Assembly: GCF_014217565.1 (NCBI RefSeq)
Contig: NZ_CP043661.1
Location: 1,054,001-1,118,000, forward strand
DNA length: 64,000 nt
DNA from: Kribbella qitaiheensis
GTDB taxonomy: Bacteria; Actinomycetota; Actinomycetes; Propionibacteriales; Kribbellaceae
Direction: 5' to 3'
The first letter of the stretch is position 1, and each line of letters begins with the position of its first letter. The notes beneath the pieces are model-generated. The model was not told where the DNA came from and ran no database searches. It worked only from the letters and a program-made list of their open reading frames with translations. Shown piece by piece: positions 8,693 through 18,587 of this stretch. The translations under genes were made by a program, and so were the position numbers.

Positions 8693-9460
8693 ATGACCAG
8701 CACCGCGCCGACGCGCCCCTTCGTCGTACCGAGCGAGCCGCCTGCACTGTTGCTCGACGGGATCACCAAGACCTACCGCTCCAAGGCCGGAGCGGTCGAA
8801 GCCCTGCGGGGCGTGACGTACCACTTCCACCAGGGGTCGTTCACCGCCGTCATGGGCGCGTCCGGCTCAGGCAAGTCCACCTTGCTGCAGTGCGCGGCCG
8901 GGCTGGACCAGCCGACCTCTGGGAGCGTGCTGCTCGGCGGTATCGAACTACAAGGGCTCGACGAGGTCGCGCTCACCAAGCTGCGTCGCAAGCAGATGGG
9001 CTTCGTGTTCCAGGCCTATAACCTGCTGCCCTCGCTGACGGTGTACGACAACGTCGCACTGCCGCTCCGGCTGACCGGAAGCCGTCCCCGTCGACAGGAC
9101 GTGCAAGGTGTCCTCGACCAGGTCGGTCTGGCGGACAAGGCCAAGCGCAGGCCGGCGGAACTGTCCGGTGGCCAGCAGCAACGGGTGGCGATCGCCCGTG
9201 CGCTGATCACCCGGCCCGCGGTGTTCTTCGCCGACGAACCGACCGGCGCACTGGACAGCACGACCAGCCGGCAGATCCTCGGGTTGTTGCGCGAGGCAAC
9301 CGATCGGGCCGGCCAGACGGTGGTGATGGTCACCCACGACCCGGTCGCCGCGGCGTACGCGTCGCGGGTGCTGTTCCTGTCCGACGGGCTGGTCGCAGGC
9401 TCGCTCGACAACGGCAGCCCGGCCCAGATCGCCGCCGCGATGAGCGATCTGGAGCGCTGA
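8693..9460 (+). CDS. ABC transporter ATP-binding protein (MacB/LolD-type)
   Basis: The 255-residue ATPase subunit of an exporter. Walker A is GASGSGKST (about 60-68), the Q loop FVFQAYNLLPS (about 104-114), the signature LSGGQQQRVAIARAL (about 158-172), Walker B AVFFADEPTGALD (about 178-190), and the switch histidine VTHDP. The motif set is typical of MacB/FtsE/LolD ATPases that drive FtsX-type permeases. The ATG at 8693 is chosen because the family domain begins about 20 residues later; an upstream in-frame start at 8660 lacks support. It overlaps the permease by one base (TGATG). Confidence 0.92.
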   Translation: MTSTAPTRPFVVPSEPPALLLDGITKTYRSKAGAVEALRGVTYHFHQGSFTAVMGASGSGKSTLLQCAAGLDQPTSGSVLLGGIELQGLDEVALTKLRRKQMGFVFQAYNLLPSLTVYDNVALPLRLTGSRPRRQDVQGVLDQVGLADKAKRRPAELSGGQQQRVAIARALITRPAVFFADEPTGALDSTTSRQILGLLREATDRAGQTVVMVTHDPVAAAYASRVLFLSDGLVAGSLDNGSPAQIAAAMSDLER

Positions 9461-11445
9461 TGTTCTTCCTCAGTCGTCAGACCGTACGCCGCCACCTGCC
9501 GCTGTACGCCGGTTCGTTCGTCGCGCTCTCCGTCGGGGTCTTCCTTCTCGGCCTGGCCGCCACCGCGACGGCGGCCACCATCGCGTACCACGGGCCGACC
9601 GGCGCCGGCATCACCGTGCGCGTTCCCGGCTCCGGTGACGATGACCCGCGCAACGTGCGGGTGCCGCTCGACGGCGCGGACGTCTCCGGTCTGCAGACCG
9701 TGCTCTCGCTGGTCGGAGGGATCTGCGGGTTCATCACGATCTTCGTGATCGCCAGCACCTTCGCCTTCGCGGTCGCCTCGCGGCGCCGGGAGGTCGGGCT
9801 GCTCCGGCTGATCGGAGCGACTCCACGGCAGATCCGCCGGATGGTGCTCGGCGAGGCGTTCATGGTCGCCCTGGCCGCCTCGCTGACCGGAGCGGTACTG
9901 GCTCAGCTGGCAACACCGCTGCTGCTGGCGAGAGCGTCGTACACGGAGCTGGCACCGGTGAAGCTCGAGGCGGCGAGTCCCTGGGTGCCACTCGCGATCA
10001 CGGTCGCCATCGGGCTCGTCGTCGCCTTGCTGGGTGCAAGGTCGGCCGCACGCCGCGCGGGGCGGGTCGGGCCGGTCGAGGCGCTCCGGGAGGCCGCATT
10101 GGAGCCGCCGCGGATCGGTGTGGTCCGGATCCTGTTCGGGCTGATCTTCCTGGCCGGGTCGATCACGCTGCTCGCACTGATCCGGCCGGGGACCGGGGAA
10201 GCGGTGATACCGCTCGCCATGTTCACGCCGATGTTTCTCGTCATCGCGCTGACTTTGCTCGCACCGCTGGTGGTGCCATGGATCGGCCGGTTGTGGGCAA
10301 TCCCACTCGTCCGCTGGACCAACGCGTCGGGACGGCTGGCACGGAGCAATGTGGTCGCTGCACCACGCCGGAGCGCCTCGCTGGCGGCGCCGATCCTGAG
10401 CATCTCCGCGATCGCCGGCTCGATGGTGCTCACCCTGAGCTTCGCCGCCGACGCGAACTCCGCCACCATCCGCGACACCCTGACGGCACCGCTCGTCATC
10501 ACCGCGGCAGAGAACCCGGGAGACCTGAGAGAGCGCATTCTCGCGACGCCCGGCGTTGCTGTGGCCGACGGCGGAATCCCGGTCGGGATCATCCGCAAGG
10601 ACGCCGACGACGCGGAACTCGAAAGCGGCGAAGGGATCGATCCGGCCCTCGCCGCTCGCACCCGCGCGCTGACTCCGATCACCGGCGACCTGACCCAGCT
10701 GACCGGCAAAACCGTTGCCATCGGCAAAGAAATGGCCGGTCTCGGGCACTACAAGATCGGTAGCGAGGTCAGCGTCGTCTACACCGACCGTACGACGGAC
10801 GCCCTGCGGGTCGTCGCCATCCTCCGTGATGCCCAGGGCGTCAATTCGTCGATGCTCGTCCCGCAAGACCTCGCCCGGCAGCACGCTCCCGAGGCTCAGC
10901 CGGAGCACTGGTTCGTCCTTCCGGCCGACGGCGTCGATCCAGGACAACTCCAGGCGAGGCTCGATCAGCAACTGACGGGCACCGGAGCGCACGTAGTACG
11001 GGCCGAAGCCTGGGAACGGGAGCAGGACGAAGGGCTGCGAAAGGGGAACCAGTTCGGCCTGATCCTGCTGCTCGGTCCGGCCGCGATCTACAGCGCCATC
11101 GCGATTGCCAACACCCTCCTGATGGGCAGCCTGCAGCGCCGCCACGAGTTCGTCACCTCTCGCCTCCTCGGCGCGACCCCCGCCCAGATCCGCCGAATGG
11201 TCCTCTGGGAGTCCTCCCTGGTCGGTGCCGCAGCCCTCACGCTCGGCACCGTCATCACCACCACGGTCGGAATCCTCCTCCGCCACGCCATGACCGAAGG
11301 CCTGCACGACGTCCCCACGACAATCCCCTGGGCACTACTGCTCGGAATCGGCACTCTCTGCCTAGTTCTGGCCACCGGAGCGGCCACCGCGCCGACCGCC
11401 TTCATCCTCCGCAGGACCAGTCCGGCCGACGCGGTAGGCGACTAG
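9460..11445 (+). CDS. FtsX-like ABC transporter permease
   Basis: A 661-residue permease that pairs with the preceding ATPase. It has two FtsX domains. The first lies around 75-190 and includes RRREVGLLRLIGATPRQIRR; the second lies around 535-655 and repeats RRHEFVTSRLLGATPAQIRR. A predicted extracytoplasmic domain lies between them (about 345-515), and there are about ten transmembrane helices. This architecture is used for export or for resistance to membrane-active antibiotics. The stop codon TAG lies at the edge of a palindromic element, so its second and third bases coincide with the element junction. Regulation by the divergent two-component system is likely. Confidence 0.9.
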   Translation: MFFLSRQTVRRHLPLYAGSFVALSVGVFLLGLAATATAATIAYHGPTGAGITVRVPGSGDDDPRNVRVPLDGADVSGLQTVLSLVGGICGFITIFVIASTFAFAVASRRREVGLLRLIGATPRQIRRMVLGEAFMVALAASLTGAVLAQLATPLLLARASYTELAPVKLEAASPWVPLAITVAIGLVVALLGARSAARRAGRVGPVEALREAALEPPRIGVVRILFGLIFLAGSITLLALIRPGTGEAVIPLAMFTPMFLVIALTLLAPLVVPWIGRLWAIPLVRWTNASGRLARSNVVAAPRRSASLAAPILSISAIAGSMVLTLSFAADANSATIRDTLTAPLVITAAENPGDLRERILATPGVAVADGGIPVGIIRKDADDAELESGEGIDPALAARTRALTPITGDLTQLTGKTVAIGKEMAGLGHYKIGSEVSVVYTDRTTDALRVVAILRDAQGVNSSMLVPQDLARQHAPEAQPEHWFVLPADGVDPGQLQARLDQQLTGTGAHVVRAEAWEREQDEGLRKGNQFGLILLLGPAAIYSAIAIANTLLMGSLQRRHEFVTSRLLGATPAQIRRMVLWESSLVGAAALTLGTVITTTVGILLRHAMTEGLHDVPTTIPWALLLGIGTLCLVLATGAATAPTAFILRRTSPADAVGD

Positions 11446-11607
11446 TAGCGTGTCGCGCCAAAATCTTGGCACTGGCGGCGTCCAGGCACGCACCTCGCGG
11501 CAGCGGAGAAACGGCAATGATGGAAAAGCATCGACACCGTTCCTCCGCCACCGCGATGCACGCACCTGAACACCGCCAGAACCCAAGCTTTTGACGCGAC
11601 ACGCTAC
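11445..11607. mobile_element. TA-flanked palindromic element 1 (MITE-like)
   Basis: This 163-bp element is one long imperfect palindrome. Its ends are GTAGCGTGTCGCG (11445-11457) and the exact reverse complement CGCGACACGCTAC (11595-11607); with one mismatch the arms extend to 19 bp. The dinucleotide TA flanks both ends (11443-11444 and 11608-11609), inside CTAG on both sides. TA duplication in CTAG is the habit of IS630/Tc1-mariner transposons, so this may be a non-autonomous derivative. No transposase is encoded here. Confidence 0.6.
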
Positions 11608-11609
11608 TA

Positions 11610-11710
11610 GGGTCCTGTGTCGGGGGTACGTGCTTCAGCTCCAGTGGTCAGGTGCCGCGAGGTGCGTGCCTGGGCGCCGGAGCTGTGCACGAACCCCCGA
11701 CACAGGACCC
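11610..11710. mobile_element. TA-flanked palindromic element 2 (MITE-like)
   Basis: This 101-bp palindromic element abuts element 1 and shares its flanking TA. The perfect 18-bp terminal arms are GGGTCCTGTGTCGGGGGT (11610-11627) and its reverse complement (11693-11710); TA follows at 11711-11712. Its core 11655-11672 is the exact reverse complement of 18 bases in element 1 (11483-11500), so the two belong to one family although their tips differ. It ends about 115 bp before parC and could also act as a terminator. Confidence 0.6.
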
Positions 11711-11825
11711 TAAGGTGGGTCGGTGCTGGGCTCTGGACGAGGCAGCAGGGACAATGGCGCTGCCGTCGGACCGCCGCGGCGCCTCTGAAGAAGAGTTGCT
11801 GGCATCGAGGAGTTCTTAGACCCGC

Positions 11826-14277
11826 ATGGCACGCCGTACCAACACCACCGCCGAACCGGAGGACTTCGAGGAGCGCATCCTCGACGTCGACGTCTCCGAC
11901 GAGATGCGCAGCAGCTTCCTGGAGTACGCCTACTCGGTGATCTACTCCCGGGCGCTGCCGGACGCCCGGGACGGGCTGAAGCCGGTCCAGCGACGGATCC
12001 TGTTCTCGATGGCGGAGAACAACATCCGCCCCGACCGCGGCCATGTGAAGAGCGCCCGCGTCGTCGGTGAAGTGATGGGTAAGTACCACCCGCACGGTGA
12101 CGGCGCGATCTACGACGCCCTGGTCCGGACCGCGCAGCCCTGGTCGATGCGGCTGCCGCTGATCGACGGCCACGGAAACTTCGGCTCCCTCGACGACGGC
12201 CCCGCCGCGATGCGCTACACGGAGTGCCGGATGGCGCCGTCGTCGCTGGCGATGACGAACGGGCTGGACGAGAACGTCGTCGACTTCAAGCCCAACTACG
12301 ACGGCCGCGAGGAAGAGCCGGCCGTACTGCCGGCCGCCTTCCCGAACCTGCTGGTCAACGGCGCCGCCGGGATCGCGGTCGGGATGGCCACCAACATGGC
12401 CCCGCACAACCTGATCGAGGTGATCCAGGCACTGCGGCACCTGATCAAGTCGCCGAACGCCGACCTGGACGACCTGATGCGGTTCATCCCCGGCCCGGAC
12501 CTGCCGACCGGCGGCAAGATCGTCGGCCTGGAAGGGATCAAGGACGCCTACCTGACCGGCCGCGGCAGCTTCAAGATGCGCGCCACCGCGCGGATCGAGA
12601 ACATCACCCCGCGCCGCAAGGGCATCGTGGTCACCGAGCTGCCGTACACGGTCGGCCCGGAGAAGGTGATCGAGAAGATCAAGACCCTGGTCCAGGCGAA
12701 GAAGCTGCAGGGCATCTCCGACGTCAAGGACCTGACCGACCGGGCGCACGGCACCCAGCTGGTGATCGAGGTCAAGAACGGCTTCGTCCCCGAGGGCCCT
12801 GCTGGAACAGCTGTACAAGATGACGCCGCTCGAGGACTCGTTCTCGATCAACGCGGTCTGCCTGGTCGACGGCCAGCCGCAGACGCTCGGGCTGCGCGCG
12901 CTGCTCGAGGTGTATCTGGAACACCGCTACCTCGTCACCAAGCGCCGCAGCGAGTTCCGCAAGAAGAAGGCAGCAGACCGGCTGCACATCGTCGACGGCC
13001 TGCTGATCGCGATCCTGGACATCGACGAGGTCATCCAGATCATCCGGACCAGCGACGACGCGGCCGCCGCGCGAACCCGGTTGATGGACATCTACGACCT
13101 GAGCGAGGTCCAGACCAACTACATCCTGGACATGCCGCTGCGCCGGCTGACCAAGTTCTCCAAGCTTGAGCTGGACACCGAGAAGGCTGAACTCGAAGCC
13201 ATCATCGAGAAGCTGAACGCGATCCTGTCCGACGAGTCGTTGCTGAAGAAGATCGTCTCCGAGGAGCTGGCCGAGGTCGCCAAGACCTACGGCACGCCGC
13301 GGCGGACGGTGCTGCTGGAGTCCTCTGGTGCCACCAAGACGGCGGCCGTCCCACTGGAGGTCACCGACGACCCGTGCTGGGTCCTGATGAGCTCGACCGG
13401 CCTGCTGGCCCGCACCAACGGCGTCGAGCCGTTCGGCGAGGGTGACGGCCGGGCCAAGCACGACGCGATCGTGTCCGCGATCAAGAGCACCGCCCGCGGC
13501 CAGTACGGCCTGATCACCAGCACCGGCCGGTTGATCCGGCTGGAGTCGCTCGATCTGCCCGCCGTACCGACGACCGCGAACGCGCCGAACCTGCAGGGTG
13601 GCGCACCGGTCGCCGAGTTCGTCTCGCTGGAGCATGGCGAGAAGGCGCTCGCGCTGACCACGATGGACCCCGAATCGGTCGGCGTCGCCCTCGGTACCGC
13701 GGGTGGCGTGGTGAAGCGGGTCGTTCCGGATCACCTGAGCAACCGTGACTCGTGGGAGATCATCCGGCTCAACGACGGCGACGTGGTTGTCGGCGCTGTC
13801 GAGCTGGCCACCGGTGAAGAGGAGCTCTGCTTCGTCACCACCGACGCCCAGCTCCTGCACTTCGGTGCCTCGGCAGTGCGACCACAAGGCCGTACTGCGG
13901 GCGGCATGGCCGGCGTACGGCTCGCCGCCGGCGCCAAGGTGGTCTTCTTCGGTGCACTCACGCAGGGCAAGGAAGCACAGCTCGTCACCATCTCCGGCTC
14001 CTCCTCGGCACTGCCGGGCACGGAGGTCGGTGCGGTGAAGGTCACGCCGTTCAGCGAGTACCCGGCCAAGGGCCGCGGGACCGGCGGCGTCCGCTGCCAC
14101 CGGCTGCTCAAGGGCGAGGACGGCCTGTTGCTGGCGTTCGTCGGGGTCACGCCGGTCCGCGCCAGCGCGAACAGCGGAGCCCCGGTCGACCTGCCGCCGA
14201 TCGACCCGCGTCGCGACGGTTCCGGCGTGCCGGTGGCGCAACCGATCGCTGCCTGCGCTTCGGACCTGGCAGGCTGA
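11826..14277 (+). CDS. parC: DNA topoisomerase IV subunit A (ParC), one frameshift
   Basis: The A subunit of a type IIA topoisomerase, which cuts and rejoins DNA with the ParE subunit encoded at 23977-26061. The breakage-reunion domain shows GRVLPDARDGLKPVQRRIL-like text near 42-58, the HGD of KYHPHGDGAIYDALVR, and the active-site Tyr131 in AMRYTECRM. A C-terminal beta-pinwheel follows. The reading frame is lost at 12792-12799: the text gagggccctg should read gaggccctg, which restores EALLEQLYKMTPLEDSF. With one G removed the protein is 816 residues, the size of streptomycete ParC. Gyrase A was considered; the C-terminal half and the ParE-type partner favour topoisomerase IV. Confidence 0.88.
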
Positions 14278-14281
14278 GCCC

Positions 14282-14986
14282 ATGAAGAGACTCGTCGCGC
14301 TCGGCGCGGTGCTGCTGCTCGCCCTCACCGGCTGTAGTGACAAGAAGGACGACGCGGGCGGTGGCAAGTCCGGCGACGACCCGGTGGCGCTGCTCACCGC
14401 TGCGAAGAAGAACATCGACGACGCGGCGAGCGTGCACATCGTGCTGTCCGGCCGGGACCTGCCGGACAGTGCCCAGACGCTGGCCAGTGGGGACGGTGTC
14501 GCGACCCACGCGCCGGCGTTCAAGGGCAAGCTGACCGTGCGCGCGGCCGGTTCGCCGATCGACGCCGAGGTCATCTCCGTCGGCAGCAAGGTCTACGCCA
14601 AGCTGTCGTTCACCCCGAAGTTCATCGAGTTGCCGCCGTCACAGCTGGCCGGCCTCGGCGCACCCGACCCGGCGATCCTGCTCGACCCGACGAAGGGCCT
14701 GACCGCAGTACTGCCCGGCCTGAAGGACGCGGCGGTGAAGGGCGACACGCGGGACGGCTCGAAGGTGCTGACCGAGATCACCGGCAAGGTGACAGGCAAG
14801 TCGCTGCAGGGCATCTTTCCGAAGGCAGCGGGCGACCAGGACTTCCCGAGCAGCTTCAAGATCGACAAGGACACCAAGCAACTGGTGTCGGCGACGATCA
14901 CCGGCCCGTTCTACGACGGCGCCACCAGCAGCTATGACGTGACTCTGGACAAGTACGGCGAACAGGTAGAGATCACCAAGCCGTGA
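14282..14986 (+). CDS. lprG: LprG/LppX-type lipoprotein
   Basis: A 234-residue exported lipoprotein. The signal peptide MKRLVALGAVLLLALTGC ends in the lipobox LTGC (Cys18), followed by a charged linker. The mature part resembles the LppX/LprAFG family, whose mycobacterial members carry triacylated lipids across the cell envelope: KGKLTVRAAG, VISVGSKVYAKL and the Lppx-like end ATITGPFYDG. It starts four bases after parC ends and overlaps the next gene (GTGA), an exporter of the P55 type. This copies the lprG-P55 operon of mycobacteria. The symbol rests on that pairing. Confidence 0.78.
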   Translation: MKRLVALGAVLLLALTGCSDKKDDAGGGKSGDDPVALLTAAKKNIDDAASVHIVLSGRDLPDSAQTLASGDGVATHAPAFKGKLTVRAAGSPIDAEVISVGSKVYAKLSFTPKFIELPPSQLAGLGAPDPAILLDPTKGLTAVLPGLKDAAVKGDTRDGSKVLTEITGKVTGKSLQGIFPKAAGDQDFPSSFKIDKDTKQLVSATITGPFYDGATSSYDVTLDKYGEQVEITKP

Positions 14987-16645
14987 GCAGTCCCAGGGCG
15001 CGGTTGAGCCTCGCCTCGGTCGCGGTCGCTTTCGCGGGCCGCGGACACCTACGTCGTAGTACTGGCGTTGCCCGACATGATGTCCGGTGTCGGGCTGTCC
15101 GCGGACCAGCTGCAACGGGCCGCGCCGATCCTGTCCGGCTTCCTGCTGGGCTACATCGCCGTACTGCCGCTGATCGGTCGCATCGCGGACGTCGTCGGCA
15201 GGACTCCCGTCTTGGTCGGAGCCCTGCTGCTGTTCGCAGTCGGCTCATTGATCACCGCTGGGGCTTACGACCTCTCCCTGATCGTCACCGGGCGATTCCT
15301 GCAGGGCGTCGGCGGTGGTGGGCTCATACCGGCAACGCTGGCGCTTGTGGCCGACCTCTGGCCTGCTGACAAGCGCGGACTCCCCCTTGGCGTGGTCGGC
15401 GCCGTGCAGGAGCTCGGGTCGGTCCTCGGTCCGCTGCTGGGAGCCCTGGTCCTCGCTGTCGCCGACTGGCGCTACATCTTCTGGCTTAACCTCACTGTCG
15501 CAGTGGTGCTGGCCCTGTTGCTTCGCGGCCGACAGAGACCACCACTGTCGGCAGGAGTCGGTCTGCTGGCCTGCATCGCTCTCGGCCTCACCCTGACTGC
15601 TCCAGAGCGACTAGCAACAGGTGTGACGCTGGGCCTGCCGTTCGTACCGTTCACAGGCGACTCGCGTCTGCTGACCCCGATCGGCGTCGCCACACTCGTA
15701 CTAGCAGTGCTCTGGCTCGTCCTTGTGCTCCTGAAGAATCGCAAGATGCTCACTGTCGTCGCTCGGCAAGTAGATGCGGTCGGTGCAGCGCTGCTCGCAC
15801 TAGCGCTCGCGGGAGTCGTGCTGGCCTTCGCCACCGCCGACCCGGAGCGCGAGGTGATGGCACCGGCCGGCCCCTGGCTGCTGGTAGCTGCCGTGGTCTT
15901 CGCGATCGCCTTCGCCCTCTGGCAACGCCGTACGGCGAACGCGATCGTCCCAGCAGGGTTACTGGGCGCCAAGCCGGCCTGGGGATCGTTGCTCGTCAGC
16001 TTTCTCGTCGGCGCGGCCCTGATCGCGGCACTGGTCGACGTACCGGTCTTCGCTCGTACTACGCAAGGCGGCGGCCAACTGGCAGCAGCACTCGTGCTGC
16101 TGCGCTTTCTGATCGCGCTGCCGCTCGGCGCAGTGGTCGGTGGTTGGCTCACAAGGCGGTACGGGCTCGGGCTGATCACCGGCGTCGGGCTCGGCCTTGC
16201 CGGCGCGATGTTCGTGCTGATGACGTTCTGGGAGCGCAACGCGCTGAAGCACGCTCCGGCCACGATCGTGCTGCTGGTCTGCGGTTTCGGCTTCGGTCTC
16301 GCCCTATCGCCGGTCAACACGGCCATGCTCGCCGCGACCCGCTCCGACAGCCACGGACTGGTCAGCGCGCTCGTCGTGGTCGCCCGGATGGTCGGCATGC
16401 TCGTCGGCGTCTCCGCACTGACTGCGATCGGGCTGCGCCGCTACTACACGCTGGTGGACGACGTACCGTCACCGAACGAGCTCTGCCCTTCCGCCCCCGG
16501 CTCGTGCCGCCCGTTCGTGGACGCACTCCGCGACGCCGCGATTTCACAAGTGCACACGATCTTCGCCGGCGCTGCGGTCTGCGCGCTCGCGGCCGCGGTA
16601 CTGGCTGTCCTGCTCTTGGGGCGGCGTCCGGTAACCGGTGCGTGA
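14983..16645 (+). CDS. P55/EmrB-type major facilitator exporter, one frameshift
   Basis: A drug:H+ antiporter-2 family transporter of about 553 residues and some 14 helices. The motif LIGRIADVVGRTPVLVGAL (first cytoplasmic loop) and GRFLQGVGGGGLIPATLAL are typical. Starting at the GTG that overlaps the lprG stop, the frame runs MSSPRARLSLASVAVAFA and then breaks: gcgggccgcgg at 15035-15043 should read gcggccgcgg, giving AADTYVVVLALPDMM and continuity with the rest. The frameshift is in a GGCC run like eight others here. In mycobacteria the partner exporter acts with LprG on triacylglycerides and lipoglycans; the same is inferred here. Confidence 0.82.
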
Positions 16646-16707
16646 GGCAACCAACTGTCCACAGGTGACGACAGTCATGCGAACGTATGGGCGGCTCGCG
16701 TACCGTG

Positions 16708-17655
16708 ATGCGCGTGAGTGTGAGAACCGACGCGACCGGTCGGCCGGGCCTTTGCTCGACCTTCTGCCGGGTGCTGAATGAGCCACTCCCCGGTACGGCG
16801 GTAGTCGCCACCGGGTGGGTCGTCGTCGAGCAACCCGGCCCGTGGGGCGCCAAGGCTGCCACCCAGAGCCATCTCGATCCCGTGTTCGGCAGCGAGTTCG
16901 ACGACGCCTGCAAGAAGGCCGATCTGCGATTCGGGCTGATCCGTACTCCAGGCAAGCACAACGATGCGGTGCCGCGCGCCCACCAGGTCTACGTCGCCTG
17001 CACCCTCCCTGGCCACAGCTGGCTGCTCGGCGGATCGGTGCGGGACCCCGTCCAGTTGGCCTCGCTCGACCTCGACGCCGTACGCCGCGGTGACCTGGAT
17101 GCCGCCCTGACCTCGTGCCCCGAGCTGACCCCGGTCAACGAGTCCGTCCTCCTGGTCTGTACGAACGGCAAGCGCGACGAATGCTGCGCGATTCTCGGCC
17201 GCCCGATCGTCAACGCGCTGGCGGAGCTCACCCCGGGCCGCGTCTGGGAGGCCGACCACCTCGGCGGCCACCGGTTCGCGCCGACCGCCACCCTGTTGCC
17301 CGCCGGAACCATGCACGGCCACCTCGACCTCGAGACCGCCGGCGCCATCCTTGCCGCGTCCGACCGCGGCGAGACCGTACTGAACAACCTGCGCGGCCGG
17401 ACCACCTGGTCCAAGCGCGGCCAGGTCGCCGAGATCGCTGTCCGCCACCTCATCGGCGAGGTCGGACTGGACAGCCTCGGCGTCATCGCGGAGGACCTGG
17501 AGAACGTGACGATCAGTCACGTCGACGGCCGGACCTGGACGGTCCCCGTCAGCAGCGAATCCGTCGACCCACCCCGCCCGGAGTCTTGTGGAAAGGAGCC
17601 GTTCGCCATGTCGATCCTGCGTGCCGGAACAGTGATCCCTGGAGATCTCAGATGA
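16708..17655 (+). CDS. Sucrase/ferredoxin-like family protein
   Basis: A protein of about 315 residues with a C-terminal-half thioredoxin-like ferredoxin fold. LLVCTNGKRDECCAILGRP supplies the cysteines expected to hold a [2Fe-2S] cluster, and EADHLGGHRFAPTATLLPAG is the family hallmark that follows. The N-terminal CSTFCR may add ligands. The role is probably electron transfer; no partner is visible. The ATG at 16708 is the most likely start, though a GTG at 16714 cannot be excluded. It overlaps the carbonic anhydrase gene by four bases. Confidence 0.8.
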   Translation: MRVSVRTDATGRPGLCSTFCRVLNEPLPGTAVVATGWVVVEQPGPWGAKAATQSHLDPVFGSEFDDACKKADLRFGLIRTPGKHNDAVPRAHQVYVACTLPGHSWLLGGSVRDPVQLASLDLDAVRRGDLDAALTSCPELTPVNESVLLVCTNGKRDECCAILGRPIVNALAELTPGRVWEADHLGGHRFAPTATLLPAGTMHGHLDLETAGAILAASDRGETVLNNLRGRTTWSKRGQVAEIAVRHLIGEVGLDSLGVIAEDLENVTISHVDGRTWTVPVSSESVDPPRPESCGKEPFAMSILRAGTVIPGDLR

Positions 17656-18164
17656 CGGATCCGGTAGTCCCCGGCGGGTTCGAGGACCTGCTGGCCGCCA
17701 ACGCCGAGTACGCCGCGAACTTCGCCTACAGCGGCTTCGACGGCATCGCCCACGCCGGTATCGGCGTCGTCACCTGCATGGACTCGCGCATCCCGCCGCT
17801 GGAGCTGCTCGGCCTCAAGCCGGGTGACGCGAAGGTCCTGCGGAGCGCGGGTGCCCGCGTCACCGACCTGACCCTCACCGGCCTGGTTCTCGGCGTCCAG
17901 CTCCTCGGCGTACACCGCATCATGATCATCCCGCACACCCGCTGCGCGATGGCCTCGATGACCGAGGACGAGATGCGCGCCAAGGTCGAGCTGGCGGCCG
18001 GCAAACCGGCCGCCTACCTCCCCCTGAACGTCATCCCCGACCAGCTCGAAGCCCTCCGCCACGACGTGGCCGCCGTCCGCGAACACCCGCTCATCGGCGA
18101 CGACGTCCTGGTCGGCGGATTCATGTACGACGTGGACACCGGTCTCCTCACCCAGATCAGCTGA
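17652..18164 (+). CDS. Beta-class carbonic anhydrase
   Basis: A 170-residue zinc enzyme that interconverts CO2 and bicarbonate. The metal ligands are Cys42 (with Asp44 and Arg46 in TCMDSR), His95 and Cys98 (HTRCAM), the complete beta-CA set. Short length and TDLTLTGLVLGVQLLGVHRI are typical of actinobacterial forms. The start overlaps the stop of the ferredoxin-like gene (ATGA) and GGAG lies eleven bases upstream. The last codons overlap an opposite-strand remnant of another beta-CA. Confidence 0.92.
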   Translation: MTDPVVPGGFEDLLAANAEYAANFAYSGFDGIAHAGIGVVTCMDSRIPPLELLGLKPGDAKVLRSAGARVTDLTLTGLVLGVQLLGVHRIMIIPHTRCAMASMTEDEMRAKVELAAGKPAAYLPLNVIPDQLEALRHDVAAVREHPLIGDDVLVGGFMYDVDTGLLTQIS

Positions 18165-18222
18165 TCACGACCTTGCCGGTGTCCAATTCGTAGTAGACGC
18201 CGACGAGCGGATCCGATGCTGC
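18157..18222 (-). pseudogene. Remnant of a beta-carbonic anhydrase C-terminus
   Basis: Read on the minus strand, this stretch gives SDPLVGVYYELDTGKVVIS and a stop, which matches the usual end of a beta-carbonic anhydrase. Nothing upstream of it continues the domain. It faces the intact gene tail to tail, and both end within the palindrome ATCAGCTGAT. It looks like debris of a second carbonic anhydrase. Confidence 0.55.
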
Positions 18223-18361
18223 CGGGGAGTTTGCCGGCGGTGCCTACTGGTGACCGGTTCTCGGAGCTGGAACGGATCCGGCGGCCGCCGACCCGCACGA
18301 CGAGGACGGCGATGGCCGCCGGCTCTTGACCTGTAAACGAAATCTCGTCGCCCGCCGCGCC

Positions 18362-18496
18362 GGAGGGGAAAGCCTGCGGACCCTCGCGGGCGGCACAGGC
18401 ATCGGCCTCGCCGTCGTTCACCGCGTCGTCAGCGAAGCCGACGCTGCCCCCGAATCAGTGCAACCCGAGTCCATCTCAGCAACGGTAAGTGGCTAG
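18362..18496 (+). pseudogene. Remnant of a histidine kinase C-terminus
   Basis: The reading LAGGTGIGLAVVHRVVSEA is the G2 box and following helix of a histidine-kinase ATPase domain, ending in a stop after about 30 more residues. No kinase body precedes it. It is judged a decayed fragment within a 420-bp stretch without intact genes. Confidence 0.55.
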
Positions 18497-18587
18497 CCCA
18501 GCCCTCGACTCGGCCTGGCCTGATCAGTCCCATACTCGGCACCGAGAGTTGGTTGCGTGAGCTCCCCGCTTGTACAACGCTGGAGTC

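Noticed and set aside
12791..12800. Programmed ribosomal frameshift in parC (and the same idea for hrdB)
   Set aside because: There is no slippery heptamer or required alternative product, and the same kind of break recurs in seven other genes.
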